A stretch of DNA of 64,000 bases from Gammaproteobacteria bacterium (GTDB lineage: Bacteria; Pseudomonadota; Gammaproteobacteria; Nitrococcales; Nitrococcaceae), in assembly GCA_030433275.1 (NCBI GenBank), contig JAUILK010000005.1, positions 55,334 to 119,333 on the forward strand, given 5' to 3'. Below the pieces are notes generated by a model. It saw only the letters and a program-made list of their open reading frames with translations, was not told where the DNA came from and searched no databases. Below are positions 1 to 10,655 of the stretch, in pieces. The position numbers and the translations under genes are program-made. The stretch's first letter is position 1; every line of letters starts with the position of its first letter.

Positions 1-361
1 TGCAGGCCGAATCTGGTGTGTTTTCGGCTGCGGTGGGGACCGTGATCGAGGCAAGCGGCCGCTCATGGGCGCGCTCGCCCGGGCGGGCGCGGATCGAATT
101 ATCATTACCAACGATAACCCGCGTGCCGAAGATCCTCGGCGCATCATAGCCGAGATTCAGGCCGGAGCCGGTACGGACAGTCGCGTGAGGGTTATTGAGG
201 ATCGCCGCGAAGCCGTAACCCGTAGTATTCGAGCAGCGGCTCCTGAAGATGCCATTCTGGTGGCTGGTAAAGGGCATGAGGACTATCAGCTTATCGGAAC
301 TCAGCAACTGCCTTGCAGCGACCGAGAGACCGTTAAACAAGCGCTGGAGGGGTTGCACTGA
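1..361 (+). CDS. murE: UDP-MurNAc-L-alanyl-D-glutamate:meso-diaminopimelate ligase, C-terminal part
   Basis: This is the 3' end of murE; the 5' part lies outside the window. The reading frame is open from base 2 and ends at TGA 359-361. MurE adds meso-diaminopimelate to UDP-MurNAc-Ala-Glu in the cytoplasm. The first visible residues read VFGCGGDRDRGKRPLMG, the conserved start of the Mur ligase C-terminal domain. The DNPR motif (TNDNPRAEDP) that contacts diaminopimelate follows, and AGKGHEDYQ lies near the end. The stop overlaps the murF ATG by one base (TGATG), so translation is probably coupled. Identity is very likely from both motifs and position. Confidence 0.95.
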   Translation, partial: AGRIWCVFGCGGDRDRGKRPLMGALARAGADRIIITNDNPRAEDPRRIIAEIQAGAGTDSRVRVIEDRREAVTRSIRAAAPEDAILVAGKGHEDYQLIGTQQLPCSDRETVKQALEGLH

Positions 362-1722
362 TGGATGCGGTGTCGCTCAATCGGCTGACCGCCGATCTGG
401 GCGGGTATCTGCGCGGGCCGGATATCGAGATCGTCGGGGTGGCACTAGATTCACGCTGCATACGGCCGGGTGAACTCTTCGTCGCCCTTCCGGGTAACCG
501 AGCGGACGGTCACGACTACGTGAGCGCCGCCCGCGCTGCTGGGGCTGCGGCGGCTTTACTCGAGCGTGCCGTATCGGAGCCGTTGCCGCAGTGGATCGTA
601 GCCGATGGTCGCGAGACGCTGGCCGCCTTGGGCTGTTGGGTTCGAGAGCACTGCTCCGCGACCCACGTCGTGGCGGTGACAGGGAGCAATGGCAAGACCA
701 CCGTCAAGGAGATGCTGGCAGCGGTACTCACCCGTCACGGGGCAACTTTATCCACCTCAGGGAACTGCAATAACGAACTCGGTGTGCCGTTGACTCTTTG
801 TCGTATGCAGCGCCGTCATCGCTATGCCGTGCTCGAGCTCGGCGCCAGCGCGGCTGGGCAGATCCGGCGCCTGACGCAGTGGGTTCGCCCGGGCATTGGC
901 GTCATCACCAATGCCGGCCCAGCTCACCTGGATGGTTTCGGTTCGGTGGCTGGGGTAGCGAGAGCCAAGGGTGAGCTCTTCGAGACGTTGCCGGACGACG
1001 GGATTGCCGTAATCAACGCCGATGATGCATTTGCGAATCTCTGGCAGCGGTTGGCTGGGCCCCGACGCTGTGTGACTTATGGCTTTGGTGGACGGGCCGA
1101 GGTCTGGGCTGCTACGGCGGCGGACGGTCGGTTGGAGTTGCATTGGGATGGCCGGGTGTTGCCTGTGCGCTTGCCTCTGCTGGGGCGTCATAACCAGCTT
1201 AATGCGCTGGCGAGTGCTGCAGCCGCATTGGCGCTCGGGGTGCCTGATGCGGCGATTCGGGCCGGTCTGGAAGCGATGCGCCCGGTGCCGGGGCGCCTGT
1301 GCTGGCGGGAGGGGATCAGCGGGGCGCGTATTTTGGACGATACTTACAATGCCAATCCCGCTTCGCTGGCGGCGGCCATTCGCGTATTGGCCGAAGATTC
1401 GCAGCGTCGCTGGCTGGTGCTCGGCGATATGGCGGAACTGGGCGAGACGGCTTGGCGTCTGCATCGGCGGGTGGGCCAGTTAGCGCGGGCAAGCGGGGTC
1501 GAACGGCTGTTTGTGATCGGCGAACTCGCTGCTGCAAGCGCCGCTGGGTTTGGGTCCGGAGCCGAGTGTTTCGATAATCATGAGGCGCTTGTCAAAGCCC
1601 TATGCGGCGGTCTTGGGCCGGATATCGCGGTGCTCATCAAGGGCTCGCGCTCGGCGGCCATGGAGATTATTGCCGATCGACTGGCGGTCGAAAAGCCGGA
1701 TGCGGCCAGGATGGGGGGCTAA
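361..1722 (+). CDS. murF: UDP-MurNAc-tripeptide:D-Ala-D-Ala ligase
   Basis: MurF adds D-Ala-D-Ala to UDP-MurNAc-tripeptide, completing the cytoplasmic peptidoglycan precursor. The 453-residue length is normal. An N-terminal Mur ligase domain is followed by the ATP-binding loop TGSNGKTT at residues 107-114, the central-domain signature [14 protein letters not shown], and the C-terminal motif [10 protein letters not shown]. The ATG shares a base with the murE stop. mraY follows after two bases. All catalytic motifs seem intact. Confidence 0.97.
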   Translation: MDAVSLNRLTADLGGYLRGPDIEIVGVALDSRCIRPGELFVALPGNRADGHDYVSAARAAGAAAALLERAVSEPLPQWIVADGRETLAALGCWVREHCSATHVVAVTGSNGKTTVKEMLAAVLTRHGATLSTSGNCNNELGVPLTLCRMQRRHRYAVLELGASAAGQIRRLTQWVRPGIGVITNAGPAHLDGFGSVAGVARAKGELFETLPDDGIAVINADDAFANLWQRLAGPRRCVTYGFGGRAEVWAATAADGRLELHWDGRVLPVRLPLLGRHNQLNALASAAAALALGVPDAAIRAGLEAMRPVPGRLCWREGISGARILDDTYNANPASLAAAIRVLAEDSQRRWLVLGDMAELGETAWRLHRRVGQLARASGVERLFVIGELAAASAAGFGSGAECFDNHEALVKALCGGLGPDIAVLIKGSRSAAMEIIADRLAVEKPDAARMGG

Positions 1723-1724
1723 AC

Positions 1725-2807
1725 GTGCTACTGCTCCTAGCGGAATGGTTGGCGCAATACTATGGTGCTTTCAATGTCGTCCAGTATTTGACTTTCCGCG
1801 CCATTGTCGGAGCGTTGACCGCGCTGATTATTTCGTTGGCGGTGGGGCCACGGCTCATTCGTTGGCTGATTCAATATCAAGTTGGCCAGCAGATTCGCCA
1901 GGACGGTCCGCAGACCCACTTCTCGAAGGCCGGCACACCTACCATGGGTGGTACGCTGATCCTACTGAGCATCGCTGTATCGACGCTGCTGTGGAGCGAT
2001 CTCGGTAATCGTTTCGTTTGGATCGTTTTGTTGGCCACGCTGGCCTTCGGTGCGGTTGGTGGCGTGGATGACTATCTCAAGCTCATTCATGGCAACAGCA
2101 CGGGGTTGCCGGCGCGAATCAAATACGGGTGGCAATCGGCGCTCGGGTTGCTCGTGGCGTTGGTGTTGTATGCTACGGCCCAAACTCCGGTTGAGACCTC
2201 TTTGATCGTCCCCTTTTTCAAGTCGGTGCGGATCCCACTGGATTGGCTGTTCATCCCGTTGACCTATTTCGTCATCGTGGGTTCGTCCAACGCGGTGAAC
2301 CTCACCGATGGACTCGATGGGCTGGCCATTGTGCCGACGGTCTTGGTCGGTGCCGCGCTGGCGGTGTTCGTCTATGCCACAGGTCATATCACGTTCGCGC
2401 AGTATCTCGGCATTCCGTATATCAATGGGGTCGGCGAGGCGGTGGTGTTTTGCGGTGCGCTGGTGGGTGCGGGGCTGGGGTTTCTCTGGTTCAACACCTA
2501 TCCCGCTATGGTGTTCATGGGCGATGTGGGGGCGTTGGCGCTGGGCGCAGCTCTGGGTGTATTGGCCGTGGTTGTGCGCCAGGAGTTGGTTCTCTTTGTC
2601 ATGGGGGGCGTGTTCGTCATCGAGACGCTGTCGGTCATGGTGCAAGTTGCCGCTTTCAAGCTGACGGGCCAGCGTGTGTTGCGAATGGCGCCGCTGCACC
2701 ATCACTTCGAGCTCAAAGGCTGTCCGGAGCCGCGGGTTATCGTTCGGTTCTGGATCGTCACCATTATTCTGGTCCTCATCGGATTGGCGACGCTGAAGCT
2801 GCGCTAA
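1725..2807 (+). CDS. mraY: Phospho-N-acetylmuramoyl-pentapeptide transferase
   Basis: MraY transfers phospho-MurNAc-pentapeptide to undecaprenyl phosphate to make lipid I in the inner membrane. I chose the GTG at 1725, which gives 360 residues, the length of the E. coli enzyme, and an N-terminus resembling it ([20 protein letters not shown]). A longer open frame begins at 1602 inside murF and is rejected. Visible motifs are [17 protein letters not shown], the aspartate-rich loop [31 protein letters not shown] and the cytoplasmic loop [12 protein letters not shown]. The protein has about ten membrane spans. The start lies two bases after murF. Confidence 0.97.
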   Translation: MLLLLAEWLAQYYGAFNVVQYLTFRAIVGALTALIISLAVGPRLIRWLIQYQVGQQIRQDGPQTHFSKAGTPTMGGTLILLSIAVSTLLWSDLGNRFVWIVLLATLAFGAVGGVDDYLKLIHGNSTGLPARIKYGWQSALGLLVALVLYATAQTPVETSLIVPFFKSVRIPLDWLFIPLTYFVIVGSSNAVNLTDGLDGLAIVPTVLVGAALAVFVYATGHITFAQYLGIPYINGVGEAVVFCGALVGAGLGFLWFNTYPAMVFMGDVGALALGAALGVLAVVVRQELVLFVMGGVFVIETLSVMVQVAAFKLTGQRVLRMAPLHHHFELKGCPEPRVIVRFWIVTIILVLIGLATLKLR

Positions 2808-2821
2808 GAGGCGAGAGTCGA

Positions 2822-4159
2822 ATGGTGAAGGGGGTTGACAAGGTGATCGTCGGGCTCGGGGAAACCGGCTTTTCCTGCGTGCGTCATCTGCTTAGGCAGG
2901 GGGCGCGGATCGCAGTGACCGATAGCCGTATCGAGCCACCCCGGCTCGCGGCGCTGCGTGCAGTTTACCCTGAGGTGCCGGTGGCCAGCGGCGGTCTAGC
3001 CCGGGACTGGTTGCTCGCAGCAGAGGAGATTGTGGTCAGCCCTGGAGTGTCGCTCGCGGAGCCGGAACTGTGCGCGGCACGTACCAAGGGCATTCCATTA
3101 ATCGGGGACATCGAATTATTCGCGCGTGCCGCGGTGGCGCCGGTGCTCGCGATCACAGGGACCAACGGCAAAAGCACGGTCACTGCTTTACTAGGTGAGA
3201 TGGCGCGGGCGGCCAACATCAACGTGGCGGTTGGCGGCAATTTGGGGCCACCTGCCTTGGATTTGTTGCAGATCCCGCAAGTGCAGCTATTCGTGCTCGA
3301 GCTATCGAGCTTTCAGCTTGAGAGCGTTTACAGCCTCAACGCCCAAGCGGCGATTCTCCTCAACGTTGCACCCGACCATTTGGACCGTTACCCCAATGTT
3401 ACAGCCTATCTCAAGGCTAAGGCGGCTATTTTCCGTGGCGATGGAGTCATGATTCTGAATGCCGATGATTCGGCCGTGCGCGCCCTGGCAAGCGCCGATC
3501 GGGAAACGCTTTATTTTACGCTTGCCGCGTCGACCGATGCGCGTACCTTTGGTATCGGCTGCTGGGGGGGCGAGCAGTGGTTTTGCCGGGGTCGTGACCG
3601 ACTCGCTCCGTGCGCGGCATTCCATCTGGTGGGGCGGCACAATCGGGCCAATGCACTGGCGGCACTTGCTCTTGGCAGTGCTGCGGAATTGCCGCTACCG
3701 GCTTTGTTGCAGGGTTTGCAGACATTCAGAGGGTTACCGCATCGCATGGAGCCGGTAATCGAGCACGACGGCGTGCTCTGGATCAACGACTCGAAAGGTA
3801 CCAATGTCGGGGCCACCTTGGCGGCCGTGGCCGGGCTTGAGCGACCGCTGATCCTAATTCTGGGCGGCCAGGGTAAGGGGCAGGACTTTGCGGCGTTGGG
3901 GCCGGCTCTGCGCACGCGCGCGCGCGCCGTTGTGGTGCTCGGCGAGGATGCGCAGCGCCTGGCAAGTGTCCTCGGTGACGTCTGTCCCGTGGAGTGGGCT
4001 GCGGATCTATCCGCTGCCGTAGGGGGTGCTGCCCGGTGGGCACGATCCGGTGACATCGTCCTGCTCTCTCCGGCCTGCGCGAGTTTCGATATGTTTTCGA
4101 GCTACGCCGAGCGCGGTGAGGTGTTCCGTACGGCAGTAGAGGCAGCAATAAATGGCTGA
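2822..4159 (+). CDS. murD: UDP-MurNAc-L-alanine:D-glutamate ligase
   Basis: MurD adds D-glutamate to UDP-MurNAc-L-Ala. The start at 2822 gives 445 residues and is preceded by the purine-rich site GAGGCGAGAG; an upstream extension of the frame runs inside mraY and is rejected. The N-terminal Rossmann-like domain begins VIVGLGETGFSC, the P-loop TGTNGKST is at residues 112-119, and the central motif LNVAPDHLDRY and the C-terminal NDSKGTN are present. The last eight bases overlap ftsW. Confidence 0.97.
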   Translation: MVKGVDKVIVGLGETGFSCVRHLLRQGARIAVTDSRIEPPRLAALRAVYPEVPVASGGLARDWLLAAEEIVVSPGVSLAEPELCAARTKGIPLIGDIELFARAAVAPVLAITGTNGKSTVTALLGEMARAANINVAVGGNLGPPALDLLQIPQVQLFVLELSSFQLESVYSLNAQAAILLNVAPDHLDRYPNVTAYLKAKAAIFRGDGVMILNADDSAVRALASADRETLYFTLAASTDARTFGIGCWGGEQWFCRGRDRLAPCAAFHLVGRHNRANALAALALGSAAELPLPALLQGLQTFRGLPHRMEPVIEHDGVLWINDSKGTNVGATLAAVAGLERPLILILGGQGKGQDFAALGPALRTRARAVVVLGEDAQRLASVLGDVCPVEWAADLSAAVGGAARWARSGDIVLLSPACASFDMFSSYAERGEVFRTAVEAAING

Positions 4160-5354
4160 GACCGCCGTCAGCAACAATTTGCGCAGTGCGTGGCTCCGCC
4201 GCCGAGAGCCTGCATTGACGGCTAATTTGGACTGGGCGCTGCTCGGTGGGGTGTTAGCGATTTCGGCGCTAGGACTCGTCATGGTGGCTTCGGCTTCGGT
4301 GGCCGTTGCCGATCGAGAACTCGGCCAGCCTTGGTTTTATCTGCGCCGGCAAGGCGGCTATCTGCTGCTCGCCGGTTTGTTGGGTTGGCTTGTGTTGCGG
4401 GTTCCTATGATTCAATGGCAGCGACTCGGCGTTGTGCTGTTGGCATTGGGGGTTGGGCTACTGGCGTTGGTGTTGATCCCCGGTGTGGGGCACTCGGTCA
4501 ATGGAAGCGTCCGTTGGCTGGCGTTGGGTGTTTTCAATCTGCAGGTCTCAGAGCTTGCCAAGCTTTGTGTTTTCATCTATCTCGCCGGCTATTTGGTGCG
4601 CCGCGAGGAGGCGGTCCGAACCGCCTTGCGCGGTCTGTTGATCCCGTTCGGGGTTTTGGCGCTGGTTTCGTTGCTTCTGCTGCTTGAGCCCGACTTCGGT
4701 GCGGCTGCTGTGCTCACGGCGACAGGCATGGCGTTACTGTTCATCGCTGGCGTATCGCTGTGGCATTTCAGCCTGCTGCTCATGCCGGTTGTGGCCACCG
4801 GCGCTGCGTTGATCGTCACTGAACCGTATCGTTGGCAGCGGTTGACGGCTTTCCTCAATCCCTGGGCGGATCCGTTTCAGTCCGGATTTCAGCTCACCCA
4901 ATCGCTGATCGCGATCGGTCGCGGGCAGTGGCTGGGTGTAGGGCTTGGGAACAGCGTAGAGAAGCTGTTCTATTTGCCCGAAGCGCATACGGATTTCCTC
5001 TTTGCAGTACTGGCCGAGGAACTCGGTCTGGTTGGGGTGAGCGTGACCATCGGCCTCTATGGATTCGTCGTTTGGCGCGCCTTTCGAATCGCCGCGCGAG
5101 CCATGGCTCTGGGGCGGCGCTTTGGCGGCTATCTCGCTTATGCCGTGGGTACATGGCTGGGGCTGCAGGCCTTTCTCAACATCGGCGTCAACATGGGGTT
5201 ATTGCCTACCAAGGGTATGACTTTGCCGCTCATGAGCTATGGCGGCAGCAGCTTGGTGATCAGCGTGCTCATGCTCACGCTGTTGGTCCGAGTCGACTAC
5301 GAGAACCGGATTGCGGCAGTGAGTGCCCGTGCTGTGATCAGGGAGCGTGCGTGA
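4152..5354 (+). CDS. ftsW: Lipid II polymerase of the divisome (SEDS family)
   Basis: FtsW is the septal SEDS glycosyltransferase that polymerises lipid II with its partner FtsI. The 400-residue protein has a short cytoplasmic N-terminus, then about ten hydrophobic segments beginning near residue 27. SEDS signatures visible are GSVRWLALGVFNLQVSE, the ExDFG-type motif LEPDFGAA, and near the C-terminus NMGLLPTKGMTLPLMSYGGS. It sits between murD and murG, the canonical dcw place for ftsW rather than rodA. Confidence 0.96.
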   Translation: MAETAVSNNLRSAWLRRREPALTANLDWALLGGVLAISALGLVMVASASVAVADRELGQPWFYLRRQGGYLLLAGLLGWLVLRVPMIQWQRLGVVLLALGVGLLALVLIPGVGHSVNGSVRWLALGVFNLQVSELAKLCVFIYLAGYLVRREEAVRTALRGLLIPFGVLALVSLLLLLEPDFGAAAVLTATGMALLFIAGVSLWHFSLLLMPVVATGAALIVTEPYRWQRLTAFLNPWADPFQSGFQLTQSLIAIGRGQWLGVGLGNSVEKLFYLPEAHTDFLFAVLAEELGLVGVSVTIGLYGFVVWRAFRIAARAMALGRRFGGYLAYAVGTWLGLQAFLNIGVNMGLLPTKGMTLPLMSYGGSSLVISVLMLTLLVRVDYENRIAAVSARAVIRERA

Positions 5355-6436
5355 TGAAAGACGCACCGGTAATGATTCTGGCCGGTGGGACCGGAGGCCA
5401 CGTATTCCCGGCCCTTGCCGTCGCCGAGGAACTGCGGCGGCGGCGCGTGGCGGTGATTTGGGTGGGGACTCGGCGGGGGTTAGAGGCGCGGGTGGTGCCA
5501 GCGACGGGGATTGCCATGGAGTGGCTCGAAGTGCGGGGGTTGCGAGGTAAGGGCTGGCGCGGTTGGCTCGGTGCGCCCGCGATGTTGCTGCGTGCCCTGT
5601 GGCAGGCATTGTGCCTAGTGCGCCGTTATCAGCCGCAAGCCGTATTGGGCATGGGAGGGTATGCGGCGGGGCCGGGGGCGTTGGCGGCGTGGCTGCTGCG
5701 TCGACCGTTGCTGATTCATGAACAGAATGCCACCGCCGGTTTTACCAATCGGTTTGTGCGGCGATTTGCTCGGGTCGTTATGACCGGTTTCCCGGGGGAG
5801 ATTGCCGGGCGCGGCGTGTCCTGCGTTTGGACCGGCAATCCAGTGCGAGTTGAAATCACCCGCGTGCCGGTTCCGCAGCGGCGTTACACGGGGCGCCAGA
5901 ATCCGCCGCGTTTGCTGATCCTGGGTGGTAGTCAGGGTGCTGCAGTGCTCAATCAGATCGTTCCGGCTGCATTAGCGGAGTTGGCCTCGGTGCAGCGTCC
6001 GGTAGTCCGGCATCAGGCGGGTGAGCGCACTCTGGCCCTGGCGAGGGAAGCCTATTCCCGCTACGCGATTGTGGCGCAAGTGAGTGCCTTCATCGATAGC
6101 ATGGCCGAGGCATACGAGTGGGCCGATTTGGTGGTTTGCCGAGCCGGTGCGTTGACCGTGGCTGAGCTCTCCGTGGTCGGCGTCGCATCGGTGCTGGTGC
6201 CGTTTCCGCACGCTGTGGATGACCATCAGACGGCCAATGCCCGTTACCTGAGCCGGGCCGGCGCCGCTGTGCTCATTCCGCAGCGCGCGTTTAGCGTACA
6301 GCATCTAAGTCGTGTGCTCGCAAGCCTGCTCGGCGATCGCGATCGGCTCTGGGTTATGGCGCAGCGTGCTCGTCAACAAGCTCGCCCGCAGGCCACGGCG
6401 TGTGTGGCCGAATTATGCCTGAAGAGTGCGGCATGA
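5354..6436 (+). CDS. murG: UDP-GlcNAc:undecaprenyl-PP-MurNAc-pentapeptide GlcNAc transferase
   Basis: MurG converts lipid I to lipid II at the inner face of the membrane. The ATG at 5354 overlaps the ftsW stop (TGATG) and gives 360 residues, the usual size. The N-terminal glycine-rich loop is [13 protein letters not shown], followed by [10 protein letters not shown], the HEQNA motif and WTGNPVR. The C-terminal GT-B half has [10 protein letters not shown] and the UDP-GlcNAc-binding [12 protein letters not shown] and [14 protein letters not shown]. The long upstream extension of the frame is inside ftsW. Confidence 0.97.
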   Translation: MKDAPVMILAGGTGGHVFPALAVAEELRRRRVAVIWVGTRRGLEARVVPATGIAMEWLEVRGLRGKGWRGWLGAPAMLLRALWQALCLVRRYQPQAVLGMGGYAAGPGALAAWLLRRPLLIHEQNATAGFTNRFVRRFARVVMTGFPGEIAGRGVSCVWTGNPVRVEITRVPVPQRRYTGRQNPPRLLILGGSQGAAVLNQIVPAALAELASVQRPVVRHQAGERTLALAREAYSRYAIVAQVSAFIDSMAEAYEWADLVVCRAGALTVAELSVVGVASVLVPFPHAVDDHQTANARYLSRAGAAVLIPQRAFSVQHLSRVLASLLGDRDRLWVMAQRARQQARPQATACVAELCLKSAA

Positions 6437-7881
6437 GTGTGGTTTGGAACCGTTGTTGGGATCCGAATGCGCCGGGTGCGATGCGCCGGGTTCGACGTAT
6501 TTACTTTGTTGGGATCGGCGGTTCTGGAATGGGTGGAATCGCCGAGGTATTGCTAAACCTTGGTTACGAGGTCTTTGGCTCAGATTTACGCGCGAATGCG
6601 GTCACTCGACGCTTGAGCGATCTCGGTGCTTGTATCTGGTATGGCCACGATGGTCGAAGAGTAGCGTGTATGGACGCTGTAGTGACCTCCAGTGCCATTG
6701 GTTCGGATAATAGTGAAGTTGCGGCCGCCCGCCAACACCGAATTCCCGTCGTTCCGCGTGCCGAGATGCTCGCGGAGTTGATGCGATTTCGCTATGGAGT
6801 TGCGGTGGCGGGTACCCACGGCAAGACCACGACGACTAGCCTGATCGCGAGCTTGCTTGCCGAGGATGGGTTGGATCCCACCTTCGTGATCGGCGGCCGG
6901 CTCAACAGTGTAGCGAGCCATGCCCGTTTGGGTGCGGGCCATTACTTAGTGGCAGAAGCCGACGAAAGCGATGCTTCGTTCCTTTATCTGCAGCCGATGA
7001 TTGCGGTGGTGACCAACATCGATGCCGATCACTTAGCTGCCTATCAGGGGGATTTTGCCCGTTTACGGGCGAGCTTTCTCGAGTTTCTGCATCACTTGCC
7101 TTTCTATGGCTTGGCGGTGTTGTGCATTGACGACCCGGAGATCCGCGCATTGCTGGATCGGATGACCCGCTCCACCCGCACCTATGGCTATAGTGTCGAC
7201 GCCGATGTGCGCGCCACCGACGTGGTCCAACGGGGCCTACGCACCGGGTTTACGGTCCGTGTCGAGGATGAGGCGCCTTTTGCCGTGGAGTTGAACCTAC
7301 CGGGTCGCCACAATGCGCTGAATGCGCTGGCGGCGATTGCCGTGGCCTTGGAACTCGGCGTATCCCGCGCGGCTATCGCTCGGGGTCTGGCCGAGTTTGC
7401 CGGTATCGACCGACGTTTTCAGCCGTGCGGTGATCTCATCCTGGCGGGTGCTCGGGTCAGTTTGGTGGATGATTACGGGCATCACCCGCAGGAGATTGCC
7501 GCGGTGTTGCGAGCGGCCCGAGAAGGTTGGCCCAGTCGCCGTATCGTGCTGGCTTTCCAGCCGCACCGCTACAGCCGAACCCGGGATTTGTTCGAGGACT
7601 TTGCACGGGTGCTTTCGGCGGCTGATGCGTTGCTGCTCACAGAAGTCTATGCGGCGGGTGAGACGGCCATCGCCGGCGCCGACGGGCGCAGCTTATGTCG
7701 GGCGATCCGAATGCGTGGCCAGATCGACCCCGTGTTTGCGCTAGGCGTGGCAGAGTTGGTCGAGCTCGTACCGGAGGTGGTACACGACGGCGATCTGCTG
7801 ATTACGCTTGGGGCAGGCAGCATCGGCAATGCGCCTGCGCTTTTGCTGTCTCGTTACGGCGCCGTGGAGGGCGAAAGATGA
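6433..7881 (+). CDS. murC: UDP-MurNAc:L-alanine ligase
   Basis: MurC adds L-alanine to UDP-MurNAc. The ATG at 6433 overlaps the murG stop (ATGA) and gives 482 residues; another in-frame ATG at 6400 lies inside murG. The N-terminal motif [17 protein letters not shown] identifies MurC among Mur ligases. The ATP loop is [14 protein letters not shown], followed by [22 protein letters not shown] and the C-terminal [11 protein letters not shown] and FQPHRYSRT. murB overlaps its end by four bases. Confidence 0.97.
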   Translation: MSVVWNRCWDPNAPGAMRRVRRIYFVGIGGSGMGGIAEVLLNLGYEVFGSDLRANAVTRRLSDLGACIWYGHDGRRVACMDAVVTSSAIGSDNSEVAAARQHRIPVVPRAEMLAELMRFRYGVAVAGTHGKTTTTSLIASLLAEDGLDPTFVIGGRLNSVASHARLGAGHYLVAEADESDASFLYLQPMIAVVTNIDADHLAAYQGDFARLRASFLEFLHHLPFYGLAVLCIDDPEIRALLDRMTRSTRTYGYSVDADVRATDVVQRGLRTGFTVRVEDEAPFAVELNLPGRHNALNALAAIAVALELGVSRAAIARGLAEFAGIDRRFQPCGDLILAGARVSLVDDYGHHPQEIAAVLRAAREGWPSRRIVLAFQPHRYSRTRDLFEDFARVLSAADALLLTEVYAAGETAIAGADGRSLCRAIRMRGQIDPVFALGVAELVELVPEVVHDGDLLITLGAGSIGNAPALLLSRYGAVEGER

Positions 7882-8777
7882 CGCTTTGGCGCGGGAGCTT
7901 GCGTGAGAACGAACCGATGCAGCGGCATACCTCATGGCGGGTTGGTGGGTATGCCGAGCGGTTCTTCGAGCCGGTTGACGTCAAGGATCTGGTGGCATTT
8001 GTGCGGCAGTTGCCTGCGGCTGAACCGGTGATGTGGCTCGGTCTGGGCAGTAATCTTTTAGTGCGCGACGGTGGTGTGCGGGGAACCGTGATTCAAACCC
8101 GCGCGGCTTTGACCGCCTTGGAGCGATTACCGGGCGGGCACGTGCACATCGGCGCCGGAGTCGCCTGCGCTAAAGTGGCGCGGGCGTGCGCGCGGTGGGG
8201 GTTGGCGGGTGCGGAGTTCCTGATCGGTATCCCGGGTACGTTGGGCGGTGCGTTGGCGATGAACGCCGGGGCATGGGGCGCCGAGACTTGGTCGCGGGTC
8301 GAGGCGCTCGAGACCCTTGATCGAGATGGTGTGTGGCATCGACGCAGTCCGGGCGAATACCGGGTCGGCTATCGCACAGTGAGCAGCCCGGGGCCGGAGG
8401 CATTTTTGGGCGCTACGCTGCGGTTCGAACCCGGCGGCGATCCGCAGGCTTTGCATGCACGTATACGGGCTCTGTTGGTGCGTCGCGGGGCGACGCAACC
8501 GTTAGGACGCCCGAGTTGTGGCTCGGTGTTCCGCAATCCGCCGGGCGATTTCGCAGCTCGTTTGATCGAGAAGGCAGGCTTGAAAGGTCGAGGTTTTGGG
8601 GGCGCGTGTGTATCTACGAAGCATGCCAATTTCATCCTTAACCAAGGTGCTGCCACGGCCACGGATATCGAGCGGCTAATCAGTTACGTGCGTGGCCGGA
8701 TCTGCGACCTTTATGGAGTGGAGCTGCAGACCGAAGTATGCATTGTTGGGGAGGCGCTAAGCCATGCTGGCGGTTGA
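7878..8777 (+). CDS. murB: UDP-N-acetylenolpyruvoylglucosamine reductase (type I)
   Basis: MurB is the FAD/NADPH enzyme that reduces enolpyruvyl-UDP-GlcNAc to UDP-MurNAc. The ATG at 7878 overlaps the murC stop (ATGA) and gives 299 residues. The N-terminus [14 protein letters not shown], the FAD-binding [32 protein letters not shown] with YRVGYR, and the catalytic serine region [10 protein letters not shown] are all present. A GAAAG purine run precedes the start. Its end overlaps ddl by 14 bases. Confidence 0.96.
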   Translation: MTLWRGSLRENEPMQRHTSWRVGGYAERFFEPVDVKDLVAFVRQLPAAEPVMWLGLGSNLLVRDGGVRGTVIQTRAALTALERLPGGHVHIGAGVACAKVARACARWGLAGAEFLIGIPGTLGGALAMNAGAWGAETWSRVEALETLDRDGVWHRRSPGEYRVGYRTVSSPGPEAFLGATLRFEPGGDPQALHARIRALLVRRGATQPLGRPSCGSVFRNPPGDFAARLIEKAGLKGRGFGGACVSTKHANFILNQGAATATDIERLISYVRGRICDLYGVELQTEVCIVGEALSHAGG

Positions 8778-9711
8778 TTCCACTGGCGTGGGGCGCGCAG
8801 CGGCAGGACGCGTGGCGGTGCTGGCCGGTGGCTGGTCCGCCGAGCGCGAGATATCTTTGCAGAGCGGCGCAGCCGTTTTGGAAGCGCTGCGCCGGCGCGG
8901 GCTCGAGGTCCACCACGTCGACCCGAGTGAGCGTCCGTTCGATGCGCTAGGCGAATTCGACCGCGCTTTTATTGCGCTTCATGGCCGTGGCGGTGAGGAC
9001 GGTGTGATCCAAGGCGCTCTGGAGGTCATGGGTCTGCCTTATACCGGCACTGGAGTACTGGGCTCGGCGCTGGGTATGGACAAACTGCGCACGAAACTGG
9101 TTTGGTGCGCCTTGGGGCTACCGACACCAGCTTTCCTGCGGCTGGACTCAGAGGCTGCACTCGACCGAGTGGAGGCCGAGCTCGGCTATCCGGTCATGGT
9201 CAAGCCGAATCGTGAGGGCTCCAGTTTGGGAATGACGCGTGTAAACGGTTCCGACGCGCTGATGGAGGCCTGGCGCAGGGCTTGTTTTTATGACCGTGAA
9301 GTCTTTGCCGAGCGCTGGATCGACGGGCAAGAGTATACGGTGAGTTTGCTCGGTGAGCAGGCGTTGCCGGTGGTCGGCATCGAGTCGAGCGGTGTGTTTT
9401 ATGATTTTGATGCCAAATACCGCACTGCTGCGACACGCTTGCATTGTCCTTGCGGATTAGCGGCCTCGACGGAGGCAGCGCTGACGGAACTCGCGGCCGC
9501 GGCTTTCGAGGCCGTGGGCGGCAGCGGTTGGGGGCGGATCGATTTGATGCGTGACCCGGAAGGCGTCGTCTGGTTATTGGAAGTCAATACTGTGCCGGGG
9601 TTGACGGACCACTCCTTGGTCCCGATGGCGGCTCGCGTGGCCGGGCTTGATATGGATGAGCTGGCTTGGCGGATTCTGCTGAGCAGTTGGTGCGGCCGAG
9701 GTCCGCAATGA
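8764..9711 (+). CDS. ddl: D-alanine:D-alanine ligase
   Basis: This ATP-grasp enzyme joins two D-alanines for MurF. It has 315 residues. VAVLAGGWSAEREISL opens the N-terminal domain, ALHGRGGEDGVIQG carries the substrate-binding residues, VMVKPNREGSSLGM is the ATP-binding segment, and LLEVNTVPGLTDHSLVP carries the metal-binding Glu and Asn. The assigned ATG overlaps murB by 14 bases. The order murB-ddl-ftsQ is typical of gammaproteobacteria; which Ddl paralogue it is was not tested. Confidence 0.96.
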   Translation: MLAVDSTGVGRAAAGRVAVLAGGWSAEREISLQSGAAVLEALRRRGLEVHHVDPSERPFDALGEFDRAFIALHGRGGEDGVIQGALEVMGLPYTGTGVLGSALGMDKLRTKLVWCALGLPTPAFLRLDSEAALDRVEAELGYPVMVKPNREGSSLGMTRVNGSDALMEAWRRACFYDREVFAERWIDGQEYTVSLLGEQALPVVGIESSGVFYDFDAKYRTAATRLHCPCGLAASTEAALTELAAAAFEAVGGSGWGRIDLMRDPEGVVWLLEVNTVPGLTDHSLVPMAARVAGLDMDELAWRILLSSWCGRGPQ

Positions 9712-10502
9712 GCACGGTGAATATAGAGTCGAGTTTCGTGCGCTGGGGTGATTTCCCCCGGCAAAGATTGAGCTTAGGTTTCGTAGCGATGCGCAGCCTT
9801 GCGCTGGCCGTATTGGTGACCCTGATTATGGGCAGCAGCGCACTGGCTCTGCAGCGCTTTCCTGTCGAGCGGTGGTTGCCGTTGCAGACGGTGGCGCTTG
9901 AGGGTGATCTGCTTCATGTCTCCGAGGCGCATCTGCGCGCGGCTATCGGACCCTTGCTGCATGGCGGGCTGCTGGGCGTGAACGTGACCGCCGTACGGTT
10001 GGCGGTGGAGGCGTTGCCGTGGGTCGATCACGCTACTGTGCATCGGGTTTGGCCGGATGCGTTGCGAATCAGCTTAACGGAGCAGGTGGCGTTGGCCCGC
10101 TGGGGTAAAACGGCGCTGCTTAATGATCGGGGTGAGGTCTTTCACCCGAGCATACTACCAAAAGGGTTGCCGCATCTGGCCGGGCCCGAGGGCAGCGAAA
10201 CTCGGGTGTTGCGGCAATTCCATCAGTATCAGAAGCAGTTGAATGCGGTAGGGCTGAGATTGGCTGGTTTGGTATTGGATGCGCGTCGTTCCTGGACGGC
10301 TAGGCTTGACGACGGTGCCGTGATCCGAATCGGTCGCGAGCATGCCGAGGCGCGGTTGCAACAATTCGCGGCGGTTTGGCCGCGTCTTACGGCCGGTCGG
10401 AAGCGAGGTTTGCGCGTTGCCGATTTGCGTTATCCGAATGGTTTGTCGATTCGCTGGACAGAGTCGGTCGAGTTGACTCATGCACGAGGGCGTGGCGAAT
10501 GA
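9708..10502 (+). CDS. ftsQ: Divisome protein FtsQ
   Basis: FtsQ is a bitopic protein linking early and late divisome proteins with FtsB and FtsL. The ATG at 9708 overlaps the ddl stop (ATGA) and gives 264 residues. A cytoplasmic N-terminus of about 27 residues is followed by one membrane span and then the POTRA domain (LQTVALEGDLLHVSEAHLR, ALPWVDHATVHRVWPDALRI). The FtsQ beta domain follows. Sequence is weakly conserved in this family, so position between ddl and ftsA adds weight. Confidence 0.93.
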   Translation: MSTVNIESSFVRWGDFPRQRLSLGFVAMRSLALAVLVTLIMGSSALALQRFPVERWLPLQTVALEGDLLHVSEAHLRAAIGPLLHGGLLGVNVTAVRLAVEALPWVDHATVHRVWPDALRISLTEQVALARWGKTALLNDRGEVFHPSILPKGLPHLAGPEGSETRVLRQFHQYQKQLNAVGLRLAGLVLDARRSWTARLDDGAVIRIGREHAEARLQQFAAVWPRLTAGRKRGLRVADLRYPNGLSIRWTESVELTHARGRGE

Positions 10503-10651
10503 TCCGCAGTGATTGGTTTCGATGGGCCGTGCCCGTGAGCGCGGTATGGAAGTGCTTATTAAAGAACGCGTCCAGAGGGTCGGCGGTGCGGTACCCGAGC
10601 GATCGGGGCCAGGATGAGGTAACCGGCGCTCGAACGGTCCGGAAGGATTGA
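10499..10651 (+). CDS. Possible 50-residue ORF between ftsQ and ftsA
   Basis: An ATG at 10499 overlaps the ftsQ stop in the ATGA arrangement used throughout this cluster and opens a 50-codon frame ending just before ftsA. The predicted peptide begins MIRSDWFRWAVPV and is basic, with no recognised domain. It may be a real small gene or simply the ftsQ-ftsA spacer, which in related bacteria can carry ftsA/ftsZ promoters. I see no homologue, so confidence is low. Confidence 0.2.
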   Translation: MIRSDWFRWAVPVSAVWKCLLKNASRGSAVRYPSDRGQDEVTGARTVRKD

Positions 10652-10655
10652 GTGC

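Noticed and set aside
757..1464. 235-codon - strand frame inside murF
   Set aside because: It is a shadow of the GC-rich murF frame; composition is Arg/Gln/His-rich with no domain. The same holds for the 247-codon - strand frame inside mraY.
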